DNA from: Aldrovandia affinis
Taxonomy: Eukaryota; Chordata; Actinopteri; Notacanthiformes; Halosauridae
Reading direction: 5' to 3'
Length of the DNA: 64,000 nucleotides
Assembly (NCBI GenBank): GCA_029706075.1
Contig: JAINUG010000020.1
Span: 7,120,546-7,184,545, forward strand
Shown: positions 36,169 through 48,175 of the stretch, piece by piece
Layout of the letters: each line of letters starts with the position of its first letter
Numbering within the stretch: position 1 is the first letter of the stretch
Made by a program: the position numbers and the translations under genes
Notes under the pieces: model-generated
The model's input: the letters and a program-made list of their open reading frames with translations, nothing else
Told to the model about the DNA's origin: nothing
Database searches by the model: none

Positions 36169-37029
36169 GGGGTGTATGTCGCGGTTGAACTAGGGATGCA
36201 AATTTGGGCTATTTTTTCTAACCGATAGTCAACCCTCATTAATCGGTTATTATCGGTTAACCGATAAGCTTAAATAGACTATAAACAAATGGACGTAAAT
36301 CCATGAACCATTAAAAATACAGCCGCATATTCAAACATAGGCTGTCTACCCTGCCGCGCTAATCCGATAAGACCGCTATAGTTTAGGCTAGCCTATTCAT
36401 GAACATTTTAAAATAGCCTAACAGGCTATTAGCCAAAAAGCGAATATTAGCCAGAAAAGAGGCCGTTTTTGCTGTCATGGTCCCGCGAGCAGTGATTTAG
36501 TAGCTTCCCCAACACTGGCAATAGAACAACACAAGCAGCCTATAATTGGCTACGGCAAGCCGATAAAAAAAAAAGGAGACACATTTTCATTCACCCGTTG
36601 TCAAATAATGTTGAAACACAAGGCCAAGCAGCAAAGTTTCTTAATTCAGCTAACGTTAGCTAGCCATTCCGTTTTGGTAGGCCTATGGCTTTGAAAGCGT
36701 GTTCCACCGGCAGACTTTGTTATATCCGCTGCAGTATGGGAAAAAAACGTGGCTAGAGCTGTAGATAAGAGTAACGTTATTGTCAGCTAAATAAAGGCTA
36801 CAACAGCGCTACACCACTTCTTCAAAGATCTCAAGAAGGGAGCTGAAATCATAGCCTCTAAACAGTTATGAATAATTAACTTTACAAAACAAATTAACCA
36901 AGTGATTTTCCCTATAGCGTATAATTATCATTTTCCCTCAAGCAAATGGGTCAAATGCAAGCACATGGCTTTAAAATCACCACTCGCGCAACATACATAG
37001 ATTCTGCTATCGGTCGGAGTTACACAGGC

Positions 37030-37217
37030 AGGCAGTGTGGTATAATGGTTAGGGAGCTGGGCTTGTAACGTTAAGGTTGCAGGTTCAATCCCCAGGTGGG
37101 ACACTGCCGTTGTACCCTTGAGCAAGGTACTTAACCTGAATTGCTTGAGTTAAGAAATGTAAACTGTAAGTCGCTCTGGATAAGAGCGTCTGCTAAATGC
37201 CTGTAATGTAATGTAAC
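37030..37217 (+). mobile_element. tRNA-derived SINE with L2-type tail
   Basis: A tRNA-like head with A-box-like text (tataatggttagggagctgg) and a clear B box ggttcaatccc at 37082-37092, a short unrelated body, then tcgctctggataagagcgtc and tgctaaatgc with taatg repeats. The tail is the same as the L2 3' end at 11819-11850, as expected for a SINE moved by the L2 machinery. It is inside the hAT. Confidence 0.9.
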
Positions 37218-37993
37218 ACCTCCTGCTCTGTTGTCCCCCAAATTGAGCTATTGTCCTCTTTTTTTAACTTTTAACACTAGGCTAACATTATAGGAAGGGC
37301 AGTGGGTGAAACAGTTTTTTTGAATAAACATGTCTGCACTTTGTTTTAGGGGAAATTGATTGCTCAGGTATAGGTTGAATTAGCGGAAAGTGAGATGTCA
37401 GTATGTCTATCCAACTTATATTCACCGCACATTCCTAATGCATAAAATAGCACGCTTTAACTAAAGGCTATTTGGAATACACTTAGCCTACACTTCTGCT
37501 TCTTGTCAGTTCGTTTAGACCGTTGTTTGTCTTTGATATATGAGCATGTAGACTAGTAGATAGGCTATAATGTGCATTAATCATGAACCTAAACAGTCTA
37601 AATTAAATCTAGCCAAATAGACTTGATGACGTTGCATTTGAAAGACTGCGCTCCGGCACTAAAAACATTAACTTCAAAAAATACACTGTCTGAAACTAAA
37701 TTAAATGTGAACTTTATTATCAAATTAAACTGTTCACTTCCACTCTCCTCAAAAATGAACAAAATAGATCAACACACACAAGCCTTTGTAATAAATTATC
37801 AATTTAATTTGTTAATAAATTAACAAAATTAACAAAAAGAAAACTTAGGCTAGGCCTGAACATACAACGAAATGAAATGAAACCCCCCAAAAAATAACAA
37901 AATGGATTAGCCTTTAACAAATTAACAAATAGACTGATTTAACAAAAATAAAACTTAGTTTTAGACAGCCTACCTTCCAGCATAAGCCGACAG

Positions 37994-39935
37994 CTACACA
38001 TTTTTGTTCAAAAATATCAACATGTCAACATGCTGTGGAGTAAGTCTGGTGCACAGTCTGTTGATTGTGAGACCGGCGGCTGAGAATACCCACTCAGAGG
38101 GAACAGATGTTGCGGAAATGCACAGGTAGCGTCTCACTGATACTGCCAGCCTCGGGAACCGTGTTTCGTTAACTTTCCACCAATCGAGGGGATTGGTATC
38201 CAACAATGGAGGAATGTCTCTGAAATAGTTGTCCACCTCGGCTTCGGGGTCATTGGCTTGAGGGAGGCTGTAATCGTCTCCCAGAAGCAACATCATGGCA
38301 TTGCTCTGGCAGTGGCGTTCGGCTCCCGCCTGTCCCGGGGCAGCTGGCACTGCTGTTTCCTCATCTCCACTCCTCGCGGCAGCGGCAGGCTCATCAGCGA
38401 TGGGCACATCAGTGGTCACCTCCAGAGTTGTTACAATTTCTAGTAGTTTTTCTTTTGCAGCTGCTCTCTCCATTGGTGTAAGGAACCGGCAAGGGTCGAG
38501 GATGGAGGCGATCAGAGACGGTTTAGATAGTCATCCGTATCAACCTACAAGTGAACAATTAAATTATGGCAATTACATTTTTGCATCTCAAGTTTACATT
38601 AGGCCTATTATAGTAGTTTAAGGTGACTTTACTCATTATAATGCAGAAATAGTTGTGGACATTTGGCAAGAAGTTATGTAAAAGTAATGGTAAAGTTCTG
38701 GAATTTAATTGGTAAAAATTTGTGGGGAAAATAGCCAATAGGTTATATTTCAATAAACAGGAATGATCATGCTTACCCTCATGCGTGTGCTCAAGGACCG
38801 TCGAACCTTCGACTTGAACTCTCCCACTCGTCGGCTGTCATCCTCGGATCTCAGGTGGTGTGTTTTAAGGAGGCTGAATATGATGGGGTAAATGTTGGAG
38901 ATGGAGACCTGTGTTTCCGTAGACATGACGGCCGTCGCACACTTCAAAGTTGCCAACACAGGTGCAATCTCCTCCATGATCAGCCAGTATTCATCCAGGA
39001 TCTCCAGGGTCCTGGCGTCTTGCAGCTTTGTTATTGTTCGGTCAGACAGCACAGCTGTAACTGCCCACCGTTGTTCAACCAGACAATCGAACATCAAGTT
39101 CCACCTCATTTTGCAGGACTGAATGAGGTTGTGCTTGGGCAGTTGCAACTGCTCTTGTTTGGCTTCCAGTGCTTTGCTTGCAGGAGTGCTGTGATAAAAG
39201 TGGCTAACAAGTTGTCCTGCAGCAACGATAGCCCGATAAACAAACACATTAAATCCATCATTCACTGCCAGCTGCAGGGTATGGGCAAAGCATGCAACAG
39301 AGTCCCAATTGACTTGTTCAGGCGAGTTGGCCGCCACAATGTTGCTCGTTTGGCATGGTTGTCAGCGGTGTGTCTGCCAGGCATACTCTGAGTTAGCAAA
39401 ACTGCAGATTTAACCTGCCAGTCCGCATCAATATAATGGCACGTAATCGTTACATAGTTCTCAGTTGTGAGCGCTGTCCAGCTGTCGGTTGTCAGAGCCA
39501 CGCTCTTAGGAGTGGCTAGCTGCGTTTTCAGTTCTCCTGTTTTCTCCTAAAAATGCGCTTCAATCCGACTGGTGATGGTGCCTCTAGATGGAATTTTATA
39601 ATTGGGTTCGAGGTAGCCCAGTAGCCCTTGAAATCCTTGACCGTCGACCACACTAATGGGCACCATGTATTTTTCGATCATGGAACACACTCGTTGTGTG
39701 ATCTCCTCAGACCGTTGCGCATCGCATCATCTCCCGGCAAACATGGAGGAGACAGACGGTTGTCCTCCATCATCGGACATGGCTTGTGGATGTTTACTGC
39801 GTATGTGGTACTGCATTGTTGTAGTGCTGCTGCTAAATTTTAAGACAGCATCGCACATTTTGCAGCACACTTCATCGTTTTTAACTAAATGGTCCCAAAC
39901 CAAACTCCGTTTTGCTCACTTCATTTTGTTCTGAC
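37994..39935 (-). pseudogene. hAT transposase (ZBED1/4-like), decayed
   Basis: Minus-strand order: degraded BED-finger region (about 39930-39800); start of the catalytic domain VALTTDSWTALTTENYVTIT (39495) with HYIDADWQ; then NWDSVACFAHTLQLAVNDG (39310), CKMRWNLMFDCLVEQRWAV (39110) and SRRVGEFKSKVRRSL (38810). After an AT-rich gap comes the C-terminal dimerisation domain LDTNPLDWWKVNETRFPRLA (38195), RRYLCISATSVPSEWVFSAA and LTPQHVDMLIFLNKN (38000). The order and spacing fit hAT family transposases of ~600-650 residues. Frame changes near 39300 and 38750 and the lost stretch around 38480-38750 disable it. Confidence 0.85.
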
Positions 39936-40229
39936 TCTGTGAGAGCTAACGTTGCCTACAAGTAACATAGCCACGTGAAAGCTACGGAAACGAAACGTAG
40001 GCATCTGAAGGTTAACGAAACAAAACCTAACCTAGCCGATATCAGGTTATGGTGGCACCCTCTTGTGTTGGATATAAGAATTGTTTTCCCCCACACCCAA
40101 GTTGATATGCATGGAAATTCAAATTGGCAACATTATGCTGCAATTTGTTTAAAATTAACTGTTTAACCGATAAGATTAATCGGTTAAAATTCCTATTGTC
40201 GGTTAACCATTAACATCCCTAGTTTGAAC

Positions 40230-41526
40230 AGGGGTTGGTGATCAAAAGCAGTGAGACAGCCCAGTCCCTCGAACAGTGTGGGCCATTTCTGGTGCTATGA
40301 AGAGCAGACGGTGAAGATCGCCGATCCGCTGGAATCCAGGAGTGCGAAGCCCAAGCTGGTAAAAAGATCAAGGCCCAGCAGATTTGCCCCCCGCCGTGAG
40401 ACATGAAATCGTGAAATCAGGCAGGGTCTTAGAACCGTAATGCACAGGTAGCTGAATTGAGCCCACGATATCAATCCTGGAGCTGCCATAGCTGCAGTGT
40501 CGTGGATGGAGCACCCATTTGTACATGGTAAAGTAATTGTTTGACAGTGGCTAGGTTTAAAAGTGACACAGTAGCCCCAGTGTCCATGAGCAGGGAAATG
40601 CATACACCATCCAATTCAACTGTGCAGGATTTCAATTTTACAGGGCCAGATTGGACATGATGGATTGTAGTAGTGGGCCCATCAGTGGGAGATGAGAGGC
40701 GGGACGTCGCGGAAGCTGGACCTGAGCGACAGACCTTAGCGAAATTATTCAATTTCCCGCAGCGCTGACAAACTTTCCCCCACGCAGAACAGTTCTGTGC
40801 CATTGTAGCGTGTGATGTGGAGCCACAGTTCCCACAATGCTGTCGTGGTTGGTCACTTGACTGTCGAGTGAGCTGCACGCAGGGGCCTGCATCTGAGCTG
40901 TCCGAGCACTCCTGGCAATGGAGTGCCTGTGCAACAGGTCCGGAAGGCAGAGAGGAGACAGGGGGCAGGGTAGCTAGCTGAGCGGCGAATTCTGCAGTGG
41001 ATTCAATTTGGAATGCTTTCTGTATTGCATTTGCGAGAGTCAGGTCGTCCGGTTCACCCAGTAGCCTTTCCCGTACTTTTGTATTGTTAGAATGTTCGGC
41101 GAACTGGTCGCAAATTAACTCATTGTGCATAATGCCGAATTTACACAGACTAGCTAAACACCTCAAGTTAGCTATGTACAGGTGCACAGACTCACCCGTC
41201 TGCTGACGGCGCCAATGAAAAAGAATTCTCCGGAGAATGACACTCTGAGAAACTGAAGAGACATACAGTTTCTGAATGTGTCCACAGTTCCCAAGGTCCT
41301 GAAAATCCACTGCCCCGCAGCACCGAGACAGTGTAGGAGCAGAGCCCGCTGTCTGACTTCGCTCACGTCTTCCAGGCCCAACGCAACGATATAAGTTTAG
41401 AACGATTCCAGCCAGTTGGGCTGCAGCACGGGAGGCTCGCCAGGTAAAGCCAGGAATGGAGGAGGTGGCGGGAGTGAAAATTCTCGCCGCCAATATTATG
41501 TTTGAAGGAGAGAACTGGGACACCAC
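40230..41526 (-). pseudogene. Ty3/Gypsy-type gag and protease, decayed
   Basis: A long frame with gag-like text (HWRRQQTGESVHLYIANLRC, DQFAEHSNNTKVRERLL), then two zinc knuckles: CGNCGSTSHATMAQNC, which departs from CX2CX4HX4C in its last spacing, and CQRCGKLNNFAKVC, in which Asn replaces the usual His. The retroviral-type protease motif LLMDTGATVSLLN follows (about 40585). The knuckle defects and internal stops near the gag start suggest an old copy. The pol part continues at 36168 after the hAT. Confidence 0.8.
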
Positions 41527-41652
41527 GTTTGCATTTGGTAGCTTGTTGCTTTATTGAAACTTTCTAGCCACGACACACACAAGAGTTCATGGCTCCACCT
41601 ACTACCACATGCGTAGCAACCACATGGTCCAGCATTACTGTAAATGCTGGAG
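41527..41652 (-). repeat. Probable LTR remnant (R/U5) of the Gypsy element
   Basis: On the minus strand this lies just upstream of gag and contains an AATAAA (tttcaataaagc, about 41548-41559), as an LTR 3' half would. It ends at 41652, where the outer Tc1 resumes. No second LTR was found, so no pair comparison is possible. Confidence 0.45.
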
Positions 41653-42110
41653 AAGGCGGACATAACAGAGGCTTGCCTGGGCCATGAAGCACTGCCAGTG
41701 GACTACTGAAGACTGGAAGAAGGTCTTATGGACCGATGAATCAAAATTTGAAATTTTGAAAGGATTTTGTAGGCCGTCAAGTAGGCGAAAGGATGGTTCC
41801 TCAGTGTGTGACACCAACTGTCAAACATGGAAGAGGAAGCGTGATGGTCTGGGGCTCTTTTGCGTGATCCAGAGTTGGCGACTTGCACAAAGTGACTGTT
41901 AACCCACGTTAAACCCATTACTTGTTCCCTGAAAAGGGCCTTTTTTTATAACTGAAATGTACATTATTTTTAGTTTTTGCTTTTGGTAAAAACCTCTGGC
42001 AGTTTACCGCTTACCTTTGTACCATTTCAGGTTATTCACTGGCCTTTCACTGCTTACATTTCAGTAAAAACTGGAAAATGGGGGTGTTCTAAAACTTTTG
42101 ACCAGTAGTG
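41653..42110 (+). mobile_element. Outer Tc1-like element, right part
   Basis: Resumes at aggcttgcctgggccatgaa and encodes HCQWTTEDWKKVLWTDESKF (first catalytic Asp) and broken downstream frames. It ends in the terminal repeat aaaacttttgaccagtagtg at 42110, then TA. Compared with the copy at 60140, about 190 bases between the two parts are missing at the insertion junction. Confidence 0.9.
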
Positions 42111-42899
42111 TATATCATTGACATATTGTGGATGCAATTGTAGCTACAGGTTGTGATGGCCATGTCGTCCAAAAGGCATCACTTCTACTAATCAGGTGAT
42201 ATTTGTTTATATTAGAAATCTACTTGTCTGGGGAAATCGTCCGACACCATACGTTTCATCTTGCATTCATAGCGTATAACAGCGTCCTCGTATTAGCCCG
42301 TTATAATTGCAACTTAATGCTTGGTGCGTTTGTACTCCTGCCAAAAGTGACCATCCAAACGAAATGGCCTTCTACCAAGCGGTCTAGCTACCTACGCATT
42401 CGGCGATCTTGTGATGGCGATATTAGGCTACGTCGTTACGCCCACTAACGTTATAGAAACGTAGCGCTCGTTAGCCGTAAAGCTGCAAAAACACATTTAC
42501 CTTGGTACCTGGTATTAACTAACTAGCAAGCTAGGCTTTTGCAGTTATCGGGATAAAAAAAAATAGCACCGACTCGTCGTTCTTTAATGAAGCGCCAGAT
42601 AGAAAAATTGGGTGTCTCCTCAGTGACATTATTTCATATTGTTTGATTATTAGCATGCTAGCTAGCTAACACATAAATCATCCTCGAGCCGCAAACTCAA
42701 TTCATCGCGGCCTCGAACGACAAGCAAAACATTGAAGCCTCGGCATCACACCGCAAACATCACCGGGCATTTAGCATATTTGTATCCTTAATCTTGCGCA
42801 ACGAATGCGCTAAACCCGCCCATAATTGTGGCCCCGTATGTGTACTCGTATGTGAGCACAATCGACTGTTGGTAATTGGATAGTAATTTAAAAAGATAC

Positions 42900-43030
42900 C
42901 TGAAATTATGCTGCTTTTTTCCTCGGCAGCTGCTGTTAGTGCAGGGCCACGGCGAGAAACACGCGATAAGAAGGCATCTTCCTGAATTGAACGAGATTTC
43001 AGTGGAACTTCGCCACAATTGGTCAGAAGG
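42900..43030 (-). other. gid8: Probable non-coding first exon of GID8
   Basis: Minus-strand text ending gcagcataatttcag before gtatct. It is the best donor upstream of the acceptor at 30009. An alternative donor (gcactgcag/gtagca) lies near 43106. The transcription start is not determined. Confidence 0.4.
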
Positions 43031-43559
43031 TCTTCTCGAGCGATGAGGTCATGGTTATTTACGGTCGCTTGCTTCTACAGTGGCTAACGCTAGCTTGCTA
43101 CCTGCAGTGCAAGCTACACATTTCGCTCCCAGTCGGTTTACCCAGCCTTAATTTGTGAGAGATCATCTTACAAAATTGCATTTGGCCAACACACAATTGA
43201 AATATACTCGAACGACAGTTATTCAAATAGTAACAATAATAAGCTTGAAATGTGGCCGTCGAATAACGTAAAACATTTAAATAGATAAACAAAACATGGA
43301 ATCAACTTAAAGCCCGAGAGTCGATGTGTAAAAACGTAGCTCACGATGTTATACATATGCATATCTCAATATAGCTGGCAACCATGGATTTATATTAATA
43401 TTATGTACATTTTCCATGGGAGGAGCGACCATTCACTCATAACTCGTTTTATGATGAGTAGAAGAGAATAATAGACGAGTTAAGCATTGTGAAAATTACA
43501 GTCTGTTATTTTTTTTAAACTCATTGTTCTTGTCGTGTCGCACCTGTCCAGATCTGGCG

Positions 43560-43786
43560 CGCGTTCTCGTCACTGCTGGGTTCCCCGCCCCTCTCACTTT
43601 TACCATCTCTGTGTGCGCGCACGCTAATGCGCGAGTCAGTGACCGGGAGCGGAGAAAAACCTGCTGCAGATGCCAATGTAAACCAGCCCAAATACGTTTG
43701 TACATGTTTTCTTGGGATGCGATCATAATTTGATGCCGTTGACCAAACCGAATTGTAAGCCTACCGAGACCTAGTCCACCAAAACG
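43560..43786 (+). other. Probable non-coding first exon of the right-hand gene (DIDO1 by synteny)
   Basis: GC-rich plus-strand stretch with many CpG ending in a strong donor (ccaaaacg/gtaagaag). No start codon leads into a convincing protein, so it would be 5' UTR. The gene name rests on known GID8-DIDO1 neighbourhood only; no DIDO1 PHD, TFIIS or SPOC coding exon was seen up to 64000. Confidence 0.35.
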
Positions 43787-46215
43787 GTAAGAAGTGTAAC
43801 GTTAAGGATCTATGCGAGATAAAACCAGAAAAAAACCCAGCCCCCTAGTTGCGTTAGCACTAATGCTGGCTAACTCACCGCGTCCAGTAGTAGCCAGCTA
43901 GCATTTGCTAGTGCGAGTATAACAATATGGATGCTGTTAATGTACACTGCCTTTATGCGGTAGCTGGCTACAGAGATGAGCTAACTAGCCACTCTAAATC
44001 CCGACTGTCAAACACTGCACCATAATTCCAAGTATAGCTCGGATTTAAGGTTGGGTTTTAAATGTATTTCTCAATTTAACCTGTTTTCAGTGCGTTGTGT
44101 TTGGGGACCTTTGGCTATATAGCTAGCAATCTGGCTAGCTGTCAATCTTGACATCTTTTTTGCTAGGTGCGCTAACTAACTGGTTTTGATTTCATATTCA
44201 GATCGAAACCTCGATTTTGGGCTGTTAAATTTATCACTGAGCCATTTATCTGTGAAATGCTATTTATTAAACCGAGTTGGTTGGAGCACGAAGATGCTGT
44301 TTAAATATCTAGTTAGCTAACGTTACGACATTCCCAATAAAACAGATGACTAAGATCCAGACCTGAGTATTCGCTATCTTGCTAACCAAACGAAAGGTTA
44401 CTCTGGCTGGCTACTTTAGCTATGTGGTAGCCACGTATTGTATGTCCCTTGGCGTTAGTCCCGATCCTACGGCTATGGTAGGCCAAGCATTTAATTTAAT
44501 TTAGCTAATGCTATATACCTTTTTATATAGTTGTCTATACGCTTGGCTCGATATAATGTAACGTACGATAGCTACTTTATAACTGGCGAGAATAGCTTTA
44601 TTATAAGAAACGTATAGCTTTTTCGGCTTGCTACCTTTAACATTTGTGTTTCTTTTGACATTGCACTGCATACAGCTAGAATATATGTAGATATGGTAAC
44701 GTTAGCGAGATCATTTATGTCAAAGTCATGAAAGTGAAGACCTGTAGTCATGTAGCTAATAGGGCTCCAATCGCTTACCACAACATTGAGCTATGCATGT
44801 AACGAGTTGGCTGGCTATCTTTTAAGCCCCGTTATCTTGGAGTGAGACACGAAGCTGTACTGTAGCTCTAAAGTGGTTGTCTGAAGTGCCACTTCTGACA
44901 GGAGATAATGTGAATGGGATCAAGTCAAATAGCAGCAGTATTCTAATTCAAAGGTGTAATTGAAACAAGAACGTTCGGCCATTCAAGTGGCCAAGGGAAT
45001 GGCGCTAGCTAGTGTGACAGAAGAGAAAGCATGCTTCCAAGTCTACGTCAGGTGACAGCCGCAGCTTGCAGAAACTGAAAGTCCAGACACGGTAGATCAC
45101 ACTGGAAGTTTATTTCGCAAATCAGTCAAGCTATTTAGACGCAGCTTTTAGGCTACATTTCTTTAATGGGTTTCCCCAGATTAAACTGGACCGTTGGCTA
45201 GGCTCATATGTTCGACACGTTGTGATTGCATTGGTAGACAGATCCACACACGTTCATTATTATTTTTTGACGTGTACGTAGTACTATTTTGAGCCGATCC
45301 CCATAATTCGGTGTTGCAGCTAGTAGATTCATTCATTCATCATGCTGACCAAAAATATACATATATCTCAATCGTAAATGGCAGGGTTGTAAACCAACGA
45401 CAATGCTTCTGTACAGAAATCTGCCATAATTAAATCAAATAAATAAAATTATTGATGTCTCTATCTAGCCTAAAGCGTATGTCCTGTGGTATTATTAAAC
45501 GTGGAAGAGGTATTAGAGCTACCATTAAAGAAAATCTGTTTTATCGTTGTTAAAGCACTGGTAAACAGCATGACAGAGAAGAAAGCTTTGTCTGTTTGTG
45601 ACGTCACCACGACGTCCTCGCCATGATGTCAGCACAGCGTGACCTGGGTATTGACAGGCCCTCAAAATGGCTCCCTTGGACTTATCTGTTTTGCTGCTTT
45701 CACTGTCAGAATGGGCACATCGGGTGGTCATTGATTTATTCAGTTATTTTACTTTATTTGTTTTACTGTATTTTTACTTTCCCAGTATTTGACTAATCAC
45801 AGTCACCTGAACGAGGTGGTCTTGGTTTTCACAGCTGTATAAAGTATCTCACTAACATAGACTGTGTCCCAGAGATGGAAGTAGCCCTGGTAAGGCACAG
45901 TCAGGGGTGTAGTCCCGAGCACCAAAATATTACATTAACATTTTAAAATCTAAATGGGAACGCCCAGTTGCAGAACATTGTAGGTATGGCGACAGAGGGT
46001 GATTGAGTGCATCTTTATACTGTGGCCAATGTACTGTAACGTAAACTTTTAACTCAATACGCAACCCGTTACCCCACTACCAACCAAGCTCAGCCAACAT
46101 TCCAGCTCATACATCTCCCGAGGAGTGTGTCAAAATGTAGCAAACCGTTTGGCACTGGGGCTCATCCACATACTGGAACAGCATGAGCCACACAGCAGCC
46201 CTCTTATGTCTGTTT
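43787..46215. other. Presumed intron, no feature recognised
   Basis: AT-rich unique-looking sequence with many tagctagc words, and no convincing coding frames or repeats. A short cagtcaggggtgtagtcc near 45898 resembles a hAT tip but has no partner. Confidence 0.4.
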
Positions 46216-46216
46216 T

Positions 46217-46612
46217 CAATTACATTTACATTTTAGGCCTTTAGCAGATGCTCTTATCCAGAGCGACTTGCAAAAAGTGAATTTATACATGGTAAGATTA
46301 ATCATGGTTAGTGCAAGAGATTAGTGTAGTAACACTGCAACGGACATAATTGTTGGCAGCTGCACACCGCACCTGTAACACAGGGAAAGAAAGAAAAGTT
46401 AGTTAATTTTTTTATAACAGTTTTAAACATGTAAACAGTGGTGATGGCAGTTAATTAATGTACAGAATCAGTGGTAGTGGAGTCTGAAGAGGTGGGTTTT
46501 GAGTCTCTTGTGGAAGATGGCCAGTGTTTCCGCGGTCTGACCGGAAGATCGGTGTAGAAGATCATTCCACCACCAAGGGGTCAGGACAGAGAAGAGGCGA
46601 GACTGCGAGGCA
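46217..46612 (-). mobile_element. L2-type LINE 3' fragment
   Basis: Minus-strand copy of the L2 tail (tttagcagatgctcttatcc, 46238-46260) with 3' UTR and the last coding bases (gaagaggtgggttttgagtc). 5'-truncated into the following minisatellite. Confidence 0.85.
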
Positions 46613-46664
46613 CAGTTGCCGGGCCCCCAGAGGGATGGAACAGTCAGTTTGCCAGCAGCGGCTG

Positions 46665-47205
46665 TTCACTGTACCCACACCATAGCACACTGTACCAACA
46701 CCATAGCACACTGTACCACACTCTACACACACTGTACCCACACCATAGCACACTGTACCACACTGTACCCACACTATAGCACACTATTACCACACTCTTA
46801 CCACACTCTAAACACACTATACCCACACTATAGCACACTGTAGCACACTCTACACACACTTTACCCACACCATAGCACACTGTACCACACTCTACACACA
46901 CTTTACCCACACCATAGCACACTGTACCCACACCATAGCACACTGTACCCACACCATAGCACACTGTACCCACACCATAGCACACTGTACCACACTCTAC
47001 ACACACTGTACCCACACCATAGCACACTGTACCACACTGTACCCACACTATTACCACACTCTTACCACACTCTTACCACACTCTAAACACACTATACCCA
47101 CACTATAGCACACTGTAGCACACTGTAGCACACTACACACACTGTACCCACACCATAGCACACTGTACCACACTGTACCCACTGTACCCACACTATAGTT
47201 GGTGT
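46665..47205. repeat. CACACTGTACC minisatellite
   Basis: About 540 bases of cacactgtacccacaccatag (21 bp) and shorter cacactctacaca variants arranged in a higher-order pattern. Frames rich in YGVGTVC on the minus strand are artefacts. Confidence 0.9.
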
Positions 47206-48060
47206 GGGTGTGTGTTAAGCTGTGCGGACTTTCTCAGAAGAAATAACTCCCCGCGTTCATGTTGTTTTGTGGTGGAATCTTAGTTGGCAGAAATATTGCT
47301 TCCTCTTTGTCAAATGCTGTGTATTCGGGAAAAGGCAGAATTAATTGGCGCCTCCATTAGCTAATTAATTGGATTGCTGTGACTGCGTTTAACCCAAATC
47401 TCCAGCCAGATTGTCAACCTGTGTGAGTGAGTGAGTGGGTGAAATCAGCACGCAAAACTCTGTCATCCGCTTCTCTGCCATTGCTTTTTATGCTTAAGAA
47501 CCAAATGAAGACCTAAACGCATATATTTAGAAACACCTCCAGATCCTCTCTCCCGCACCCCACAGAGATGTGGAGCAGAAAGCAGATTTTCATTTTAAAA
47601 CGGTTTGCTTGCAGCGCTGCATTACAGTGCTATATGACCCGTAGTTGCATTTCTGTGTTTCTTTTGATGTGCCGCATATGCATATCAGTATTGCAAAGTC
47701 TCTTTTCTGTGAAGTTTTATTTGAGGTAATTTGAGTAAAGCTTGCCTGACAGGTTGTGGAGCTGACGTCTGTCTGTTTGTCTGTGCGTGCGTGTTTGTGC
47801 TTGTTTGTGCGCGTAATAAATAAGTGTTGGATGATTGGCTGTGAGATGAAATCTGTGGACGGGCCCTTAAGTGGGGGCGGGGGCCTCGGGAGTGGACGTG
47901 AACAGGAACTTAATTAAAGCAAAACAGGAAGCACAAATGCTCGACCAGGAGAACATCTCGGAACAGGAGAAATATGGAAGCTAAATATTAATGTTAAGAT
48001 CATACCCACAGTGTACCACAAGCTCAAATGCAATGCCTCTCAAATGCTCAGTTGACAAAA
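47206..48060. other. Presumed intron, no feature recognised
   Basis: Unique-looking sequence without coding frames or repeats beyond a short gtgtgcg-rich run near 47775-47810. Confidence 0.4.
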
Positions 48061-48175
48061 AAACATAGAAACAGTTATATTGTTGGGGTGTGTCTTCAAG
48101 TCTGGAGACTGAGATGGCCACGTCAGGACATTGATCTTGTGCCCTATCAACCATTTCTTAGTTGCTTTGGACGTA

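Larger units (their letters stand above)
36191..40221 (-). mobile_element. hAT transposon (ZBED-type), 4.0 kb, inside the Gypsy element
   Basis: The ends TAGGGATGCAAATTTGGGC (36191) and, inverted, TAGGGATGTTAATGGTTAACC (40221) match at the first eight bases. Both ends are rich in aaccgata/ttaatcggtta. Flanks 36183-36190 (ggttgaac) and 40222-40229 (gtttgaac) agree at 7 of 8, the hAT duplication. The host Gypsy reading resumes across it. It contains a decayed transposase gene and a SINE. Confidence 0.9.
30009..42899 (-). other. GID8 intron 1, largely built of transposons
   Basis: The acceptor is ttaatgttttcag just before 30008; the probable donor is at 42899 (cag/gtatct). Of about 12.9 kb, nearly 12 kb (30156-42110) is one nest of mobile elements described below. 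Unique sequence is left only at the two edges. Confidence 0.6.
42700..43790. promoter_or_regulatory. Probable bidirectional promoter of GID8 (-) and a DIDO1-like gene (+)
   Basis: This stretch is richer in CpG than the AT-rich surroundings (for example 42670-42730, 42945-43040 and 43555-43660). It has minus-strand exon-like sequence ending cag/gtatct at 42900/42899 and plus-strand exon-like sequence ending aacg/gtaaga at 43786/43787. GID8 and DIDO1 are head-to-head neighbours in other vertebrates (known synteny). No TATA box at a fitting place. The exon edges are inferred from splice donors only. Confidence 0.45.

Noticed and set aside
37030..37110. Possible functional tRNA gene
   Set aside because: Has Pol III boxes but no proper cloverleaf, and continues into a SINE body and L2 tail inside a transposon.
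40230..41526. Possible endogenous retrovirus
   Set aside because: Gag, protease and RT are of Ty3/Gypsy type; no envelope gene or paired LTRs are visible.
46616..47057. Minus-strand 137-codon frame 'YGVGTVC...'
   Set aside because: Minisatellite translation.
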